Positions 28,107 to 36,947 of a stretch of 64,000 nucleotides of DNA are shown here, piece by piece (positions within the stretch are counted from its first letter, which is position 1; each line of letters begins with the position of its first letter). The DNA lies in the NCBI RefSeq assembly GCF_963664135.1, contig NZ_OY760905.1:806001-870000 (forward strand). The letters are read 5' to 3'. The stretch is from an uncultured Acetobacterium sp. (GTDB taxonomy: Bacteria; Bacillota; Clostridia; Eubacteriales; Eubacteriaceae). The position numbers and the translations under genes were made by a program. The notes beneath the pieces were generated by a model. The model did no database searches and was not told the DNA's origin. It was given only the letters and a program-made list of their open reading frames with translations.

Positions 28107-29071
28107 GTGAGTTTTTCGACTCCGTGCCAGGCTTCAATCATTGAACCTAACCGGTAATCGCCAACAAATAGCGAGTTTCCATTTTCATTCAGTAAAGTTG
28201 GAAAAAGTATAAAATTGCCACATTTTCCATACTGTTTGGCACAGCGGATTGTCTCCGCAACAACTTCTTCAGTTGAAGCGCCAATATAGCTGGCTGCTCC
28301 TGATGAATCCCAGCCACCTTCGACAATGAGTTGACCTTGATACTTTTTCATAATCCCTTCCAGATCATTACTGATCTGCGCCGAACTCCATATTTTTGCC
28401 CCCATTTCCACGTAATCTTCAATAATCTTTTCGCACTTTCCGCAGGTGTGCTGGCAAAATATTACACCTCTGGATGTCACTGCCTCGACAATCCGTTGAT
28501 GAGCAGGTCTGATGACCTCACGATAGACTTTTGGTGACATAAATAGTCCGTTGGCAGTCGCTAAATCATCTAGATAGGTAATGACATCCGGCCGATAAGC
28601 ATCGATAAAACGATTCATACAGGCAATTTTATAGTCTGCAAAAGCTTCAAAAAATTCCCGACAGGAATCTGGATCTTCAACCAGTGAACAAAGCGTATTT
28701 TCAAAGCCCATAAACGCTGCTAAACGTTCAAATAATCCAGTTGGACTGTAAACATTGATAATCACCTCGTCCCGATTCACGCCCTCCAGTTCCATTTTGG
28801 CTGCTTGTTCAATACCCAAAGTATTCACATCCGGAAATCTGACATATTCTTTCCATTCGGAGATATCATTAAATAAAAATTTATTTGGCTCAGGCATTTC
28901 ACCTTCTTTTGTCAAAATCCAATTGATACCAAATACGTCTATACCTCCCATTGTTGGCTGATCTGCACAATCAGCTCCACCAACACATATTTTATATAAT
29001 TCCATGATATTTGGAATAAACTCCGGCTTCTTCCCTTCGATCATTGCAAAAAAATTCTCTCTCTGATTCAT
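28103..29071 (-). CDS. UroD-fold corrinoid methyltransferase (module D)
   Basis: 322 residues. H-x-C zinc motif at H208 and C210 ('CQHTCGKCEK'), and 'TYLDDLATANGLFMSP' (about 165-180). Closest in the window to the module A enzyme: both have the extra Cys in 'HTCG-x-C' and both are followed by the small membrane protein. ATG at 29071 follows GGGGAGAA. It would transfer a methyl group from an unknown substrate to the corrinoid protein at 29126. Confidence 0.88.
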   Translation of the reverse strand: MNQRENFFAMIEGKKPEFIPNIMELYKICVGGADCADQPTMGGIDVFGINWILTKEGEMPEPNKFLFNDISEWKEYVRFPDVNTLGIEQAAKMELEGVNRDEVIINVYSPTGLFERLAAFMGFENTLCSLVEDPDSCREFFEAFADYKIACMNRFIDAYRPDVITYLDDLATANGLFMSPKVYREVIRPAHQRIVEAVTSRGVIFCQHTCGKCEKIIEDYVEMGAKIWSSAQISNDLEGIMKKYQGQLIVEGGWDSSGAASYIGASTEEVVAETIRCAKQYGKCGNFILFPTLLNENGNSLFVGDYRLGSMIEAWHGVEKLT

Positions 29072-29125
29072 TTATATATTCTCCCCTTATTTATGTTATT
29101 ATTTTTAGTTCTAATCAATTAATTT

Positions 29126-29755
29126 TTACTTAACCAGTTCTTTGGCCTTCACCGCTGCAGACCCGGCATCGGCAGCATAACCATCGGCACCGATTTCTGC
29201 CGCAAATTCTGGGGTTACCGGGGCACCGCCGACAATCACCTTGCAACCGCTGAGATCACTGGCTTTGATGGTCGCTACCGCTTCTTTTAAGGCTGGCATG
29301 GTGGTGGTCAAAAGTCCCGAACAGGCGATTAAGGTAACATTGTCATTTTCTTTGGCTGCTTTCACAAAATTTTCTGCAGGTACATCCACACCCAGATCCA
29401 CCATTGTAAACCCGGCGCTTTCAATCATCATGGAGACCAGATTCTTGCCGATATCGTGAAGATCGCCAGCAACCGTTCCGATGACACAGGTTCCCAATGA
29501 GGCGGAGTTGTCGCCGGCCATTAAGGGTCGTAACACATCCACCCCTTTTGACATCGCTTTGGCGGCAATCAGCATTTCCGGTACGAAAATTTCTCCGGAT
29601 GAGAACTTGTCTCCTACCACGCTCATTGAATCTACCATCGCCTGGAGAATATCGGCCGGTTGATTGCCAGCATCTAATGCTTCCTGTACTGCTGCCCCGA
29701 CTTTCTTGGACTTCCCTGCTTCCACCAATTCTTTCACTTCTAAAATTTTTGACAT
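29126..29755 (-). CDS. corrinoid methyl-carrier protein (module D)
   Basis: 209 residues. D-x-H-x-x-G at D98, H100 and G103, 'SGLLTTTMPALKEAV' and 'GGAPVTPEFA'. Roughly 80 percent identical by eye to the module B and F carriers. AGGAGG precedes the ATG at 29755. Second of the three methyl-transfer genes here. Confidence 0.93.
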   Translation of the reverse strand: MSKILEVKELVEAGKSKKVGAAVQEALDAGNQPADILQAMVDSMSVVGDKFSSGEIFVPEMLIAAKAMSKGVDVLRPLMAGDNSASLGTCVIGTVAGDLHDIGKNLVSMMIESAGFTMVDLGVDVPAENFVKAAKENDNVTLIACSGLLTTTMPALKEAVATIKASDLSGCKVIVGGAPVTPEFAAEIGADGYAADAGSAAVKAKELVK

Positions 29756-29826
29756 GTTTGCTTCCTCCTAATTATATAATAAATTGTGTGTAAACCCTTT
29801 AAGTTTTACTGGTCATTTTTTGACAG

Positions 29827-30633
29827 TTATTTTTTTACCGCACCATGGATCCCCTGCCGGTAAGCCCGGATATATTCTACGCAGTATTCGTCTTCCCCCA
29901 TCAATGCCTCAGTGGCAAAGATAATCCCCATTAAATCCCGATCGGTAGGATCAAGGATCCCACTGTCCAACCCGGCCATCATCGCCATGACGGTGAAACC
30001 CATGTTGACGGTTTTCCTGGCCGGCAGATTAAATGAAATATTGCTGATGGCCCCGGTGACATGAATGGTTGGGTATTGGTTTTTGATTTCACCGATCACA
30101 TCGGTGACCACCGCAATTCCCTCTTCCGAGGTGCAAAGCATTTCCACCAACGGATCGATATGCAACCGGGATGGAGCAATGCCATATTCTTTGGCTTTAA
30201 CCATAATATCGGCAAAAACTTCCAGCCGGTCTTTGGCGGTTTTGGGAATGCCCTTGTCACTGTTCAACAATGCTACACAATCCCAACCAGTGTCCGCAAT
30301 AGCGGCAAATCCGACATCGATTTTGTTTCCTTCCATAGAAACGGAATTGAACAGTCCCGGTTTGTTGCAGTAAGTCATAGCCGCAACACATGTCTGTTCG
30401 TTGGGGCTATCCACTGCAATGGGGGTGTCAGTCACTTCCTGGACGATATCAATGAGCCATTTCATGGTTTCCAGTTCGACGTTGTTCTCCACCGATGCGC
30501 AGACATCGATATAATCAACTCCAGCCGCCGTCTGAATCCGGGCCAGATTCTTAATAAACTCGGTATCTCGCACCGCAATGGCTTTAGCGGTGGAGGGAAT
30601 TGCGCCATTGATTTTTTCTCCAATTATGATCAT
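29827..30633 (-). CDS. methyl-THF:corrinoid methyltransferase (module D)
   Basis: 268 residues of the pterin-binding MtvA/AcsE-like family: 'MIIIGEKINGAIPSTAKAI', 'DVCASVENN', 'HIDPLVEMLC' and 'ISNISFNLPARK'. Start at 30633 is the ATG beginning 'MIIIGEKING' after AGGAGAAAC; a 207-bp upstream extension to 30840 is out-of-frame noise from the next gene. It would hand the methyl group from the corrinoid protein to tetrahydrofolate. Confidence 0.9.
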   Translation of the reverse strand: MIIIGEKINGAIPSTAKAIAVRDTEFIKNLARIQTAAGVDYIDVCASVENNVELETMKWLIDIVQEVTDTPIAVDSPNEQTCVAAMTYCNKPGLFNSVSMEGNKIDVGFAAIADTGWDCVALLNSDKGIPKTAKDRLEVFADIMVKAKEYGIAPSRLHIDPLVEMLCTSEEGIAVVTDVIGEIKNQYPTIHVTGAISNISFNLPARKTVNMGFTVMAMMAGLDSGILDPTDRDLMGIIFATEALMGEDEYCVEYIRAYRQGIHGAVKK

Positions 30634-30667
30634 ATTTTTGTTTCTCCTGTCTGTTCCCTTTTTCGTT

Positions 30668-30976
30668 TTACATTGCTTCCAGAATGGGTGCCAGTGCCTT
30701 AAGTATTTCTTCACTAACTGATTGTAGTTTTCCGGTTTCACTTCCGGTGATCCATTCGAAAACATAGAGTGGTTTCGCTTTCGAGCTGTCCGAATCCTCA
30801 TGATTATGATGATCGTGACAGGCGCATGCACCGCCTTCATGATGGTGTTTGTCCTTTTCCACAGTCAGCACAAATTGCTGATCGCCAAAAGTGAAGTGCC
30901 GAATGATGGTCATTTCATAAGCTATACCTTCCCCATCGGTGTAGTTCACTGTGACTGTTTCGTTTTTCTGTGTCAT
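30668..30976 (-). CDS. His/Cys-rich DUF1292-like protein, possible metal carrier
   Basis: 102 residues. The flanks resemble DUF1292 (beta-rich: 'VTVNYTDGEGIAYEMTII', 'YVFEWITG'). A charged insert 'HHHEGGACACHDHHNHED' at about 45-62 has seven His and two Cys and should bind zinc, nickel or cobalt. It sits in the operon between the CobW-type GTPase genes and the methyltransferases, which need zinc and cobalt (as corrinoid), so a metal donor role is plausible. That role is inferred. Confidence 0.72.
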   Translation of the reverse strand: MTQKNETVTVNYTDGEGIAYEMTIIRHFTFGDQQFVLTVEKDKHHHEGGACACHDHHNHEDSDSSKAKPLYVFEWITGSETGKLQSVSEEILKALAPILEAM

Positions 30977-31027
30977 CTTTTTATTCCTCTAAGATTGATT
31001 CTTTTTCATCAATACTTTCATCAACAA

Positions 31028-31435
31028 TTATTTCCGGCTCTTTTCGAGACGATCGAAAATAGCCATCAGTTTTTCTTCCAGCTCCAGTTGAGGGATATTA
31101 AAGACAATCCCTGTCAGCCTGATCTGTCCATTGTCTTTAGGTTCATCTTTAGTCTCCCAAAAGTGGCACTGCACCTCGGCACCGGTTGTCGAGAACATCA
31201 TTGACTTCTCCGGTGTGATAATCACCCCTTTGATGTGGCCGACAATTCCCCCACGTTGGTCAACCCAGGCCGCCAAGGTTTTGAACTCTACCGCAATCAT
31301 CGGCTGTATTTTTTCAAACTGAATCACTGGCCAGCTAATTTCGCCGGAAACCGCCAGCGCCCCTTCATGGATTGTGGTCTGGATCTGATAACGGTGCCGT
31401 TTGGTCAAATAGCTACTGTTTATCACCTTAGCCAT
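31028..31435 (-). CDS. unknown protein, possible detached CobW C-terminal domain
   Basis: 135 residues with no named family that I recognise with certainty. The second half ('GHIKGVIITPEKSMMFSTTG', then 'GQIRLTGIVFNI' and a C-terminal amphipathic helix) follows the order of the CobW_C domain of COG0523 GTPases. The adjoining GTPase gene lacks that domain, and the two genes overlap by 8 bp (ATGGCTAA), so they may together form one CobW-type unit. A profile search is needed to confirm. Confidence 0.6.
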   Translation of the reverse strand: MAKVINSSYLTKRHRYQIQTTIHEGALAVSGEISWPVIQFEKIQPMIAVEFKTLAAWVDQRGGIVGHIKGVIITPEKSMMFSTTGAEVQCHFWETKDEPKDNGQIRLTGIVFNIPQLELEEKLMAIFDRLEKSRK

Positions 31436-32027
31436 TTTGGATCACCTGTAGAATTTCCGCCTTGATGTCGCTGATCCCACTGATTCGGTAAAGCCCGGCA
31501 TCCTGATTAATACCACTTAATTCTTTTTCAAGTTCAAGCAGCTCCGTTTCATTGACCAGATCGGTTTTATTGATCAGCACGATTTCGGCATCGCTTAGTT
31601 GACCTTCAATTAAATTGGCCAGTGGCACCCGAATCCGTTGCCAGCGCTTGGCATCAATCAGGGTAATAATTCGGGATGCCAGACCCAGATTGACAAAAAG
31701 CGATTCGGCAATCTTATCAGGAAAGGCTACCCCGGTGGCCTCAATAATCAACCACTGAGGATCAGACATGCTTCTGATCTCTTGGACCCCGGAGATCAGA
31801 TCACTGTTGAGACTACAGCAGACACATCCAGAAAAAATATCCCGGACTACATAACCGTTGCCCCGGAACACCTTGTCATCAATGCCGATCTGTCCAATTT
31901 CATTTTCAATGATCGCAACCTGGGTCTTTTTTTGATCTGAAGACTGTTCCACCAGATAGTGAGCTAGCTGTAAAAGCACCGTTGTCTTGCCGGAACCCAA
32001 AAAACCGCCCAAGATAATTATTTTCAA
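31428..32027 (-). CDS. CobW/COG0523-type G3E GTPase, GTPase domain only
   Basis: 199 residues. Walker A 'GGFLGSGKTT' at 7-16, the metal-binding 'GCVCC' at 67-71, 'EATG' at 96-99 and 'NKTD' at 153-156 are all intact. COG0523 GTPases insert zinc, cobalt or related metals into client proteins. The chain stops after the GTPase domain, without the usual CobW_C domain. The start codon is TTG at 32027, supported by GGGAGGAG 7 bases upstream. First gene of the module D operon, implying a dedicated metal-delivery system for this demethylase. Confidence 0.85.
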   Translation of the reverse strand: MKIIILGGFLGSGKTTVLLQLAHYLVEQSSDQKKTQVAIIENEIGQIGIDDKVFRGNGYVVRDIFSGCVCCSLNSDLISGVQEIRSMSDPQWLIIEATGVAFPDKIAESLFVNLGLASRIITLIDAKRWQRIRVPLANLIEGQLSDAEIVLINKTDLVNETELLELEKELSGINQDAGLYRISGISDIKAEILQVIQNG

Positions 32028-32109
32028 AGTGACTCCTCCCGTTCTTCGCTCATTCGAATCGATAAACGTTTTTTTCTAAACCAACCACCTCCATTTTTGT
32101 AATATCTGT

Positions 32110-32235
32110 ATTATATACGAATAAAAACCCAGATTACAGGGACGATAGCGTATCATTTTATGAAAATTCCAGCTTTGTTTGAAAAATCAACCGCAAATTT
32201 TTAAATAAATGGTAAAATCGAACGGCTGATTTTAC
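32110..32235 (-). promoter_or_regulatory. upstream region of the module D operon
   Basis: In the 346-bp divergent gap 32028-32373, a minus-strand TATAAT lies at 32115-32110. An inverted repeat GTAAAATC (32212-32219) / GATTTTAC (32228-32235) could be an operator. No clear -35 is seen. The rest of the gap is AT-rich without further signals. Confidence 0.35.
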
Positions 32236-32373
32236 AAAAATAGGATTATTCTGATGTTTTTATTTAAATTTAAGCCTAATCTAAATCTCCATCATTTCTA
32301 CATAACTTTGTTGTATGATCACAATGAGAAATTTACTCAAGATTTATAACTATGAAGAAAGTTGGTGAAGATA

Positions 32374-32670
32374 ATGATGGGCATGAATATGTTCGGTATA
32401 TCCGGGTTCGGTCATATGGCTGGTATCCATCATGGATTTGGATTAATGGGAATGGTAGGAGGTGTCATCATGTTTATGGTTTTACTGATCGTGTTGATCG
32501 TTGTCGCGATTGTCTGGTTTTCAAAAAATGGAAATCAAAGCGCGCAAGGAAATTCAAATCGGCCGCTTGCCGATCGTTCTTTAGAAATTTTAAATGAGCG
32601 TTATGCTTCAGGTGAGATTAGTGATGAAGAATATTCAAAGAAAAAACTGGAATTAAGAAAAATTAATTAG
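32374..32670 (+). CDS. small membrane protein with SHOCT domain
   Basis: 98 residues. A Met/Gly/His-rich start, one strong helix ('VIMFMVLLIVLIVVAIVWF', about 35-53), then a short C-terminal SHOCT motif ('LEILNERYASGEISDEEY'). Such proteins are common in Gram-positives and usually uncharacterised. ATG at 32374 has a weak GGTGAAG upstream; the earlier GTG at 32365 or frame start at 32362 are alternatives. Confidence 0.75.
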   Translation: MMGMNMFGISGFGHMAGIHHGFGLMGMVGGVIMFMVLLIVLIVVAIVWFSKNGNQSAQGNSNRPLADRSLEILNERYASGEISDEEYSKKKLELRKIN

Positions 32671-32679
32671 TTTTTTAAA

Positions 32680-32717
32680 GGCGCGCTGTCAGGCTACTCC
32701 TGGCAGCGCATTTTTTT
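32680..32717 (+). terminator. terminator of the SHOCT gene
   Basis: GCGCTGTCAGG pairs with CCTGGCAGCGC, followed by T7. Confidence 0.9.
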
Positions 32718-32726
32718 CGTAGAAAA

Positions 32727-32832
32727 AATCTGAGAGCTTTCAATGTTCAGGCTGAACGAAAATCACGGCCAAGTGGTTGTGATCACCTGGTTAGAAGCTA
32801 TTAAAATTGCTTCATAAAACTTCTCTCAGATT
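32727..32832. repeat. long-range inverted repeat in gene-free gap
   Basis: AATCTGAGAG (32727-32736) and CTCTCAGATT (32823-32832) are perfect 10-bp arms 86 bp apart. The 32718-33032 gap has no gene; no transposase or other mobile feature accompanies the arms. Confidence 0.35.
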
Positions 32833-33032
32833 CGCGAATTCAGAAGAAATTAATCAATGATTTAAAATCACTTAAACCTAAATTCACTACTTTCGATCAT
32901 GTTCCTGGCATTAAAATTACAAAGTAACAATAATTGTTGATGGTGGTTTCTTGATCAGAGAGCCCCGCATTACCTGGTTTCCATGTTTTTTATACAGCTA
33001 AAGCATCGGATCCTATTTGCTTCAAGGCTACA

Positions 33033-34580
33033 TCATTGCTTGCATATCTCATAAGTCAACTGCAGATGCAAAAAGGTCTGGTAATGATCCAGCTGCACAC
33101 CCATGACTTCTTCCATTTTGGTCAGCCGATATTGCAATGAGCTGCGATGGAGATGCAGTTCTTTGGCTGTCTGGGCTTGAGAACGACCGTTTTTCATATA
33201 GCAATGCAATGTTTCCACCAGATTAGCCCCTTTTTTTTCATCATAAAGCCGTAGGTTATCTAGCGCAGGATGGCAAAGATCGTTACTGTTTTCAAGGTGC
33301 CCAATTACATCCATCAGATGTGAAAATCGGTAACGGTCATATGAAAACAGCAAGCCTTTTTTTTCTGCTTTTAATCCTAATTCGATGGCGGTCAGGGCTG
33401 TCTGATAGGATTTTCGAATTTCCGTGATCTCACAGCAGTCATCGCTGATCCCAGCCACCATTTTTGAATCCTGCAGCCAGTGTTCAATGTCGACCAAACG
33501 CTGACCAAAAAATTGCCGACTGCTTTGATCGTTTGCCAGCATGACAATATTGTTTTGATGAATAATACAAATAGTATTGTCTATTAAATTAATGATTTTT
33601 TTTCTTAAAAAAGTCAGCTCATAGCGATTTCGATTGGCATGACGTGACTGGAAAGCCATGATAAAAAAGGGTTTCGGAAAAGCAATATTGACATAGTGGA
33701 TGACCTTTTGCAGTTCGTTTTCAGAATGACGATCGCCGGTTAGAATTTCGGCAAACAGGTAACCCAGTTTGACTCCTTCATTGATGATCATGGTCTGGTT
33801 TTTCTGTATCTCCATGATCAGGATGTCACTGAAAAATTCGATCGTCGCTTTTGTGCCGATTGAAAATGGGCGCTCTGTCTCAAATACGGTCACCAGACCG
33901 ATTTTTTTATTGCGACTGGTTAAATTCATGGTGCAAAAAGAGTGCGGATAGAGTTCATTCCCTGAAAAGAATACCGGTTCATGCTGATGTTCGGTTTTTA
34001 GAACCAGGTCTTTCATATAATAAAAGTCATTGACCGAGCTGGAAATATAACCATCCTCAATACCATTGTTAACAATATGCCGCCATTCTTCTGGCTTTTT
34101 TAAAACACAATCGGTTCGGGCCAACACCTTGAAATCAGCATCGGCCACATAAAGCGGATTGCCGAGAATTGGAGTCATTGCATTAATAATTTCAGTCAAG
34201 CCTTTGTTGTCGGTGATCCGCCTAATCATTTCATCATAGATCTGATAATATTCGCTGATAATGTCGGCAATTTTGTCCAGCCACACTTCAATGTCGCAAT
34301 CTGACCGGATCAACGCCTGATCGATGGTTTCCACCTTTTCAATTTCAAACAGACTGGACGAAGCAACAAGGCAAATCAGCTGCGCCGGCAAATGACGTGG
34401 CTCAAGTTGCTGAACTACTGCTGCCGAACCCAGATATAAAACATCCGATCTGAATCCCTGTTCCGAGGATTTGAGCAAACGAACACTGGCAAATCCCAGT
34501 TGATCGCTAGCGGTACCCTCAACATATTTATATGGATACTCTTTTAATTGATCCAAAATCATGGATAGTTTAATTTTCAT
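33033..34580 (-). CDS. PucR-type transcriptional regulator beside OYE-type reductase
   Basis: 515 residues, paralogous in layout to the regulators at 5272 and 14984. A C-terminal PucR helix-turn-helix ('RSQAQTAKELHLHRSSLQYR') is present, and 'GNPLYVADADFKVLARTD' lies in the sensory half. AGAGGG precedes the ATG at 34580. Divergent from the oxidoreductase at 34757, its most likely target. Confidence 0.88.
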   Translation of the reverse strand: MKIKLSMILDQLKEYPYKYVEGTASDQLGFASVRLLKSSEQGFRSDVLYLGSAAVVQQLEPRHLPAQLICLVASSSLFEIEKVETIDQALIRSDCDIEVWLDKIADIISEYYQIYDEMIRRITDNKGLTEIINAMTPILGNPLYVADADFKVLARTDCVLKKPEEWRHIVNNGIEDGYISSSVNDFYYMKDLVLKTEHQHEPVFFSGNELYPHSFCTMNLTSRNKKIGLVTVFETERPFSIGTKATIEFFSDILIMEIQKNQTMIINEGVKLGYLFAEILTGDRHSENELQKVIHYVNIAFPKPFFIMAFQSRHANRNRYELTFLRKKIINLIDNTICIIHQNNIVMLANDQSSRQFFGQRLVDIEHWLQDSKMVAGISDDCCEITEIRKSYQTALTAIELGLKAEKKGLLFSYDRYRFSHLMDVIGHLENSNDLCHPALDNLRLYDEKKGANLVETLHCYMKNGRSQAQTAKELHLHRSSLQYRLTKMEEVMGVQLDHYQTFLHLQLTYEICKQ

Positions 34581-34756
34581 TTTTGTTGGCCCTCTCAGTC
34601 ATTCTATTCTGTTAATTATTTTATCACGTTTTGGCATTTATATCATTTAAGTAATTGTCGAAATTCCGGCTCACATTTTCAGACATTGGTGCGATGCTTC
34701 AATGGCATTCCTGTTATAAAATTTAGTTATACTAAAAAATAAAGGAGATTGTCACT

Positions 34757-36775
34757 ATGCTAGAATTAAAGTATAAACACTTGTTTGAGCCCATCAAACT
34801 GGGTAAAACACTTTTCAAAAACCGGATTTTTTCGGCACCTCAGGATTATCCCGGTTTAACCAGCAACCGGTTTTTAACCGAAGAAGCTGCCTATTTTTAT
34901 GAACGTAAAGCCCTGGGCGGTTTTGCTTCGGTCTGTGTCGGTGATATGATCATCGACGGTGACTATGGCCGTAGCCACCCCTTTCAAATGCGGGGCAACG
35001 ATATTCTCGGAAAGGTCAATCTGACCCGGGTCAGTACGGCCATTACCCGCCACGGTGCCGTAGCCGGTATTGAACTTTGCCATGCTGGCCAGAATGCCAA
35101 CCTGGGCTTAATGCCTGAAAATCCCGGCTTTATTTACGGTACGATTGACGGAATTAGAGAAGATGGGGTGGAAATCCGGGCGATGCAGGATGATCAAATT
35201 AATGCGATGATCCAAAAATATTGCGACGCCGCCTCGTTTGCCCGCCAATGTGGTTATAATATGATCACCCTCCACGGTGGCCACGGCTGGCAGATGCATC
35301 AGTTCCTTTCGCCCCGGGACAATAAACGAACTGACAAGTGGGGCGGTTCGGTGGAAAATCGGATGCGTTTTCCGCTGGCTGTTATTGAAGCCATTCGTAA
35401 GCGGGTCGGCCAGGATATGCCCATCGAATTCCGCATGAGTGCCACCGAATGTCTGCCGGATGGTTACAATCTTGATGAAGGAATTAAAATTGCCCAACTA
35501 TTAGATGGCAAAGTTGAAATGATTCATGTTTCAGTAGGCCATCATGAAATCGATGCCGCCGCCATGAAAACCCATCCGACCATGTTTTTGCCCGATGGTT
35601 GCAATACCTCCTATGCCGCTGAAATTAAAAAACACGTCAAAACACCAGTTGGTACGGTTGGTGCCTTAACTGATCCCGAGATGATGGAAGAGCTGATTGC
35701 CTCCGGTCAGGTTGATGTCGTCAATCTGGGCCGCCAAACCCTGGCTGATCCCGATCTGCCAATTAAAGCCCGATTGGGTCGGGCTGATGAAATCAATCCC
35801 TGTCTGCGCTGTTTTTACTGCTTCTCCAACAGCACCATCGACGGCGTTTTCTACTGTGCCACCAATCCCGAAATCGGCCGGGAACAAGCCAGTCAGGTCA
35901 CTCCATTGCCAGCCCATAAAAAGACCGTGCTGGTTGCTGGCGGCGGTGTCGGCGGCATGCAGGCGGCGCTGACGGCATCCAAACAGGGACACCGGGTGAT
36001 CCTCTGCGAAAAAACCGATCGTCTGGGCGGAGCGCTACTTTGTGAAGAAAAAATCCCCTTTAAATCAAATCTGGACACCTATCTTAAACGCCAAGCGTTA
36101 AAAATATCCCGGGCTGCCATTGAAGTCCATTTAAACACTGCCATCACCCCGGAACTGGCCGAATCCTTCCATCCCGACGTGATCATTGCCGCCATGGGAG
36201 CAAGACCGCTGATTCCCAACATCAAAGGCATCGACAGCTCTAAAGCCATTGGAGCCGAAGATGTGTATTATCATCCGGAACAAGTCGGCCAGCATGCCGT
36301 CATTATGGGCGGCGGACTGGTTGGTCTGGAACTGGCCATCTTCCTATCAAGCCTGGGCCGTAACATCACCATTGTGGAAATGGCGCCCGGCACCATTGCC
36401 ACCCCACCACCGGTTGAAGGTACCTCCAATCGAATGGGCGGCTTAATGGAACTACCCGGCGGCTTCCCACTGGTTCATGGTGTGGCGCTAGGTGATGAAC
36501 TGACCCGTCACCCTAATATCAAACTTTGTGTTTCCACCAAAGCCCTGGAAATCACCGATGCCGGACTGACTGTGGAAGATGCTGTTGGCGTCCGTACCAT
36601 CCCAGCCGATACCGTTATCTATGCCATCGGTCAGAAACCACTCCAGCAAGAAGCCCTGGCCCTTTCGGTCTGTGCCCCGGAATTCTATCAGATTGGCGAC
36701 TGTGTCACCCCGAAAAATATTTATGATGCAACCTCCACCGCCCATCAGGTAGCCTGTGATATTGGCCGATACTGA
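34757..36775 (+). CDS. OYE-type NADH:flavin oxidoreductase with Fe-S and FAD domains
   Basis: 672 residues, of the 2,4-dienoyl-CoA reductase/BaiCD/enoate-reductase group: FMN TIM barrel (about 1-345) with active-site segment 'HGGHGWQMHQFLSPRDN', an Fe-S Cys cluster 'CLRCFYC' plus a fourth Cys near 375 ('FYCATNPEIG'), then FAD/NAD(P) domain ('VLVAGGGVGGMQAALTAS'). It should reduce an activated C=C bond with NAD(P)H. The Cys spacing C-x2-C-x2-C is one residue shorter than the usual C-x2-C-x3-C. ATG follows AAAGGAG. Divergent from a PucR-type regulator. Confidence 0.9.
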   Translation: MLELKYKHLFEPIKLGKTLFKNRIFSAPQDYPGLTSNRFLTEEAAYFYERKALGGFASVCVGDMIIDGDYGRSHPFQMRGNDILGKVNLTRVSTAITRHGAVAGIELCHAGQNANLGLMPENPGFIYGTIDGIREDGVEIRAMQDDQINAMIQKYCDAASFARQCGYNMITLHGGHGWQMHQFLSPRDNKRTDKWGGSVENRMRFPLAVIEAIRKRVGQDMPIEFRMSATECLPDGYNLDEGIKIAQLLDGKVEMIHVSVGHHEIDAAAMKTHPTMFLPDGCNTSYAAEIKKHVKTPVGTVGALTDPEMMEELIASGQVDVVNLGRQTLADPDLPIKARLGRADEINPCLRCFYCFSNSTIDGVFYCATNPEIGREQASQVTPLPAHKKTVLVAGGGVGGMQAALTASKQGHRVILCEKTDRLGGALLCEEKIPFKSNLDTYLKRQALKISRAAIEVHLNTAITPELAESFHPDVIIAAMGARPLIPNIKGIDSSKAIGAEDVYYHPEQVGQHAVIMGGGLVGLELAIFLSSLGRNITIVEMAPGTIATPPPVEGTSNRMGGLMELPGGFPLVHGVALGDELTRHPNIKLCVSTKALEITDAGLTVEDAVGVRTIPADTVIYAIGQKPLQQEALALSVCAPEFYQIGDCVTPKNIYDATSTAHQVACDIGRY

Positions 36776-36835
36776 TTGTTTTTTTAGGCTTTTGCCTTCA
36801 AAAAATCATCAATCCATTTCTGTCTCTGAATAAAA

Positions 36836-36890
36836 CAAAAACTCTGTCTCAACCAAAATCAAACTGATTTTGTTGATGACAGAGTTTTTT
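36836..36890 (+). terminator. terminator of the OYE gene
   Basis: AAAACTCTGTC pairs with GACAGAGTTTT, with an inner CAAAATCA/TGATTTTG stem, followed by T6. Confidence 0.88.
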
Positions 36891-36947
36891 ATGTTGGTTT
36901 TAGCAGTCTATTAGGTTAGCCTATTTTGAGTTTCTATTTTTGATATC

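Noticed and set aside
30061..30702. Plus-strand frame of 213 codons
   Set aside because: Antisense to the methyl-THF methyltransferase of module D; no ribosome site and no recognisable protein.
30634..30840. N-terminal extension of the module D methyl-THF methyltransferase
   Set aside because: The extension overlaps the His-rich gene in another frame and lacks a ribosome site; the ATG at 30633 matches the family's start.
32028..32373. Cobalamin riboswitch upstream of the CobW and methyltransferase operon
   Set aside because: No B12-box-like sequence or matching stem pattern could be found in this gap.
32727..32832. Insertion-sequence ends
   Set aside because: The two 10-bp arms enclose only 86 bp with no transposase and no target duplication that I can see.
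34705..34733. Sigma-54 type promoter (TGGCAT...) before the OYE gene
   Set aside because: The GC element is missing at the required 10-bp distance from GG, and no sigma-54 activator is nearby.
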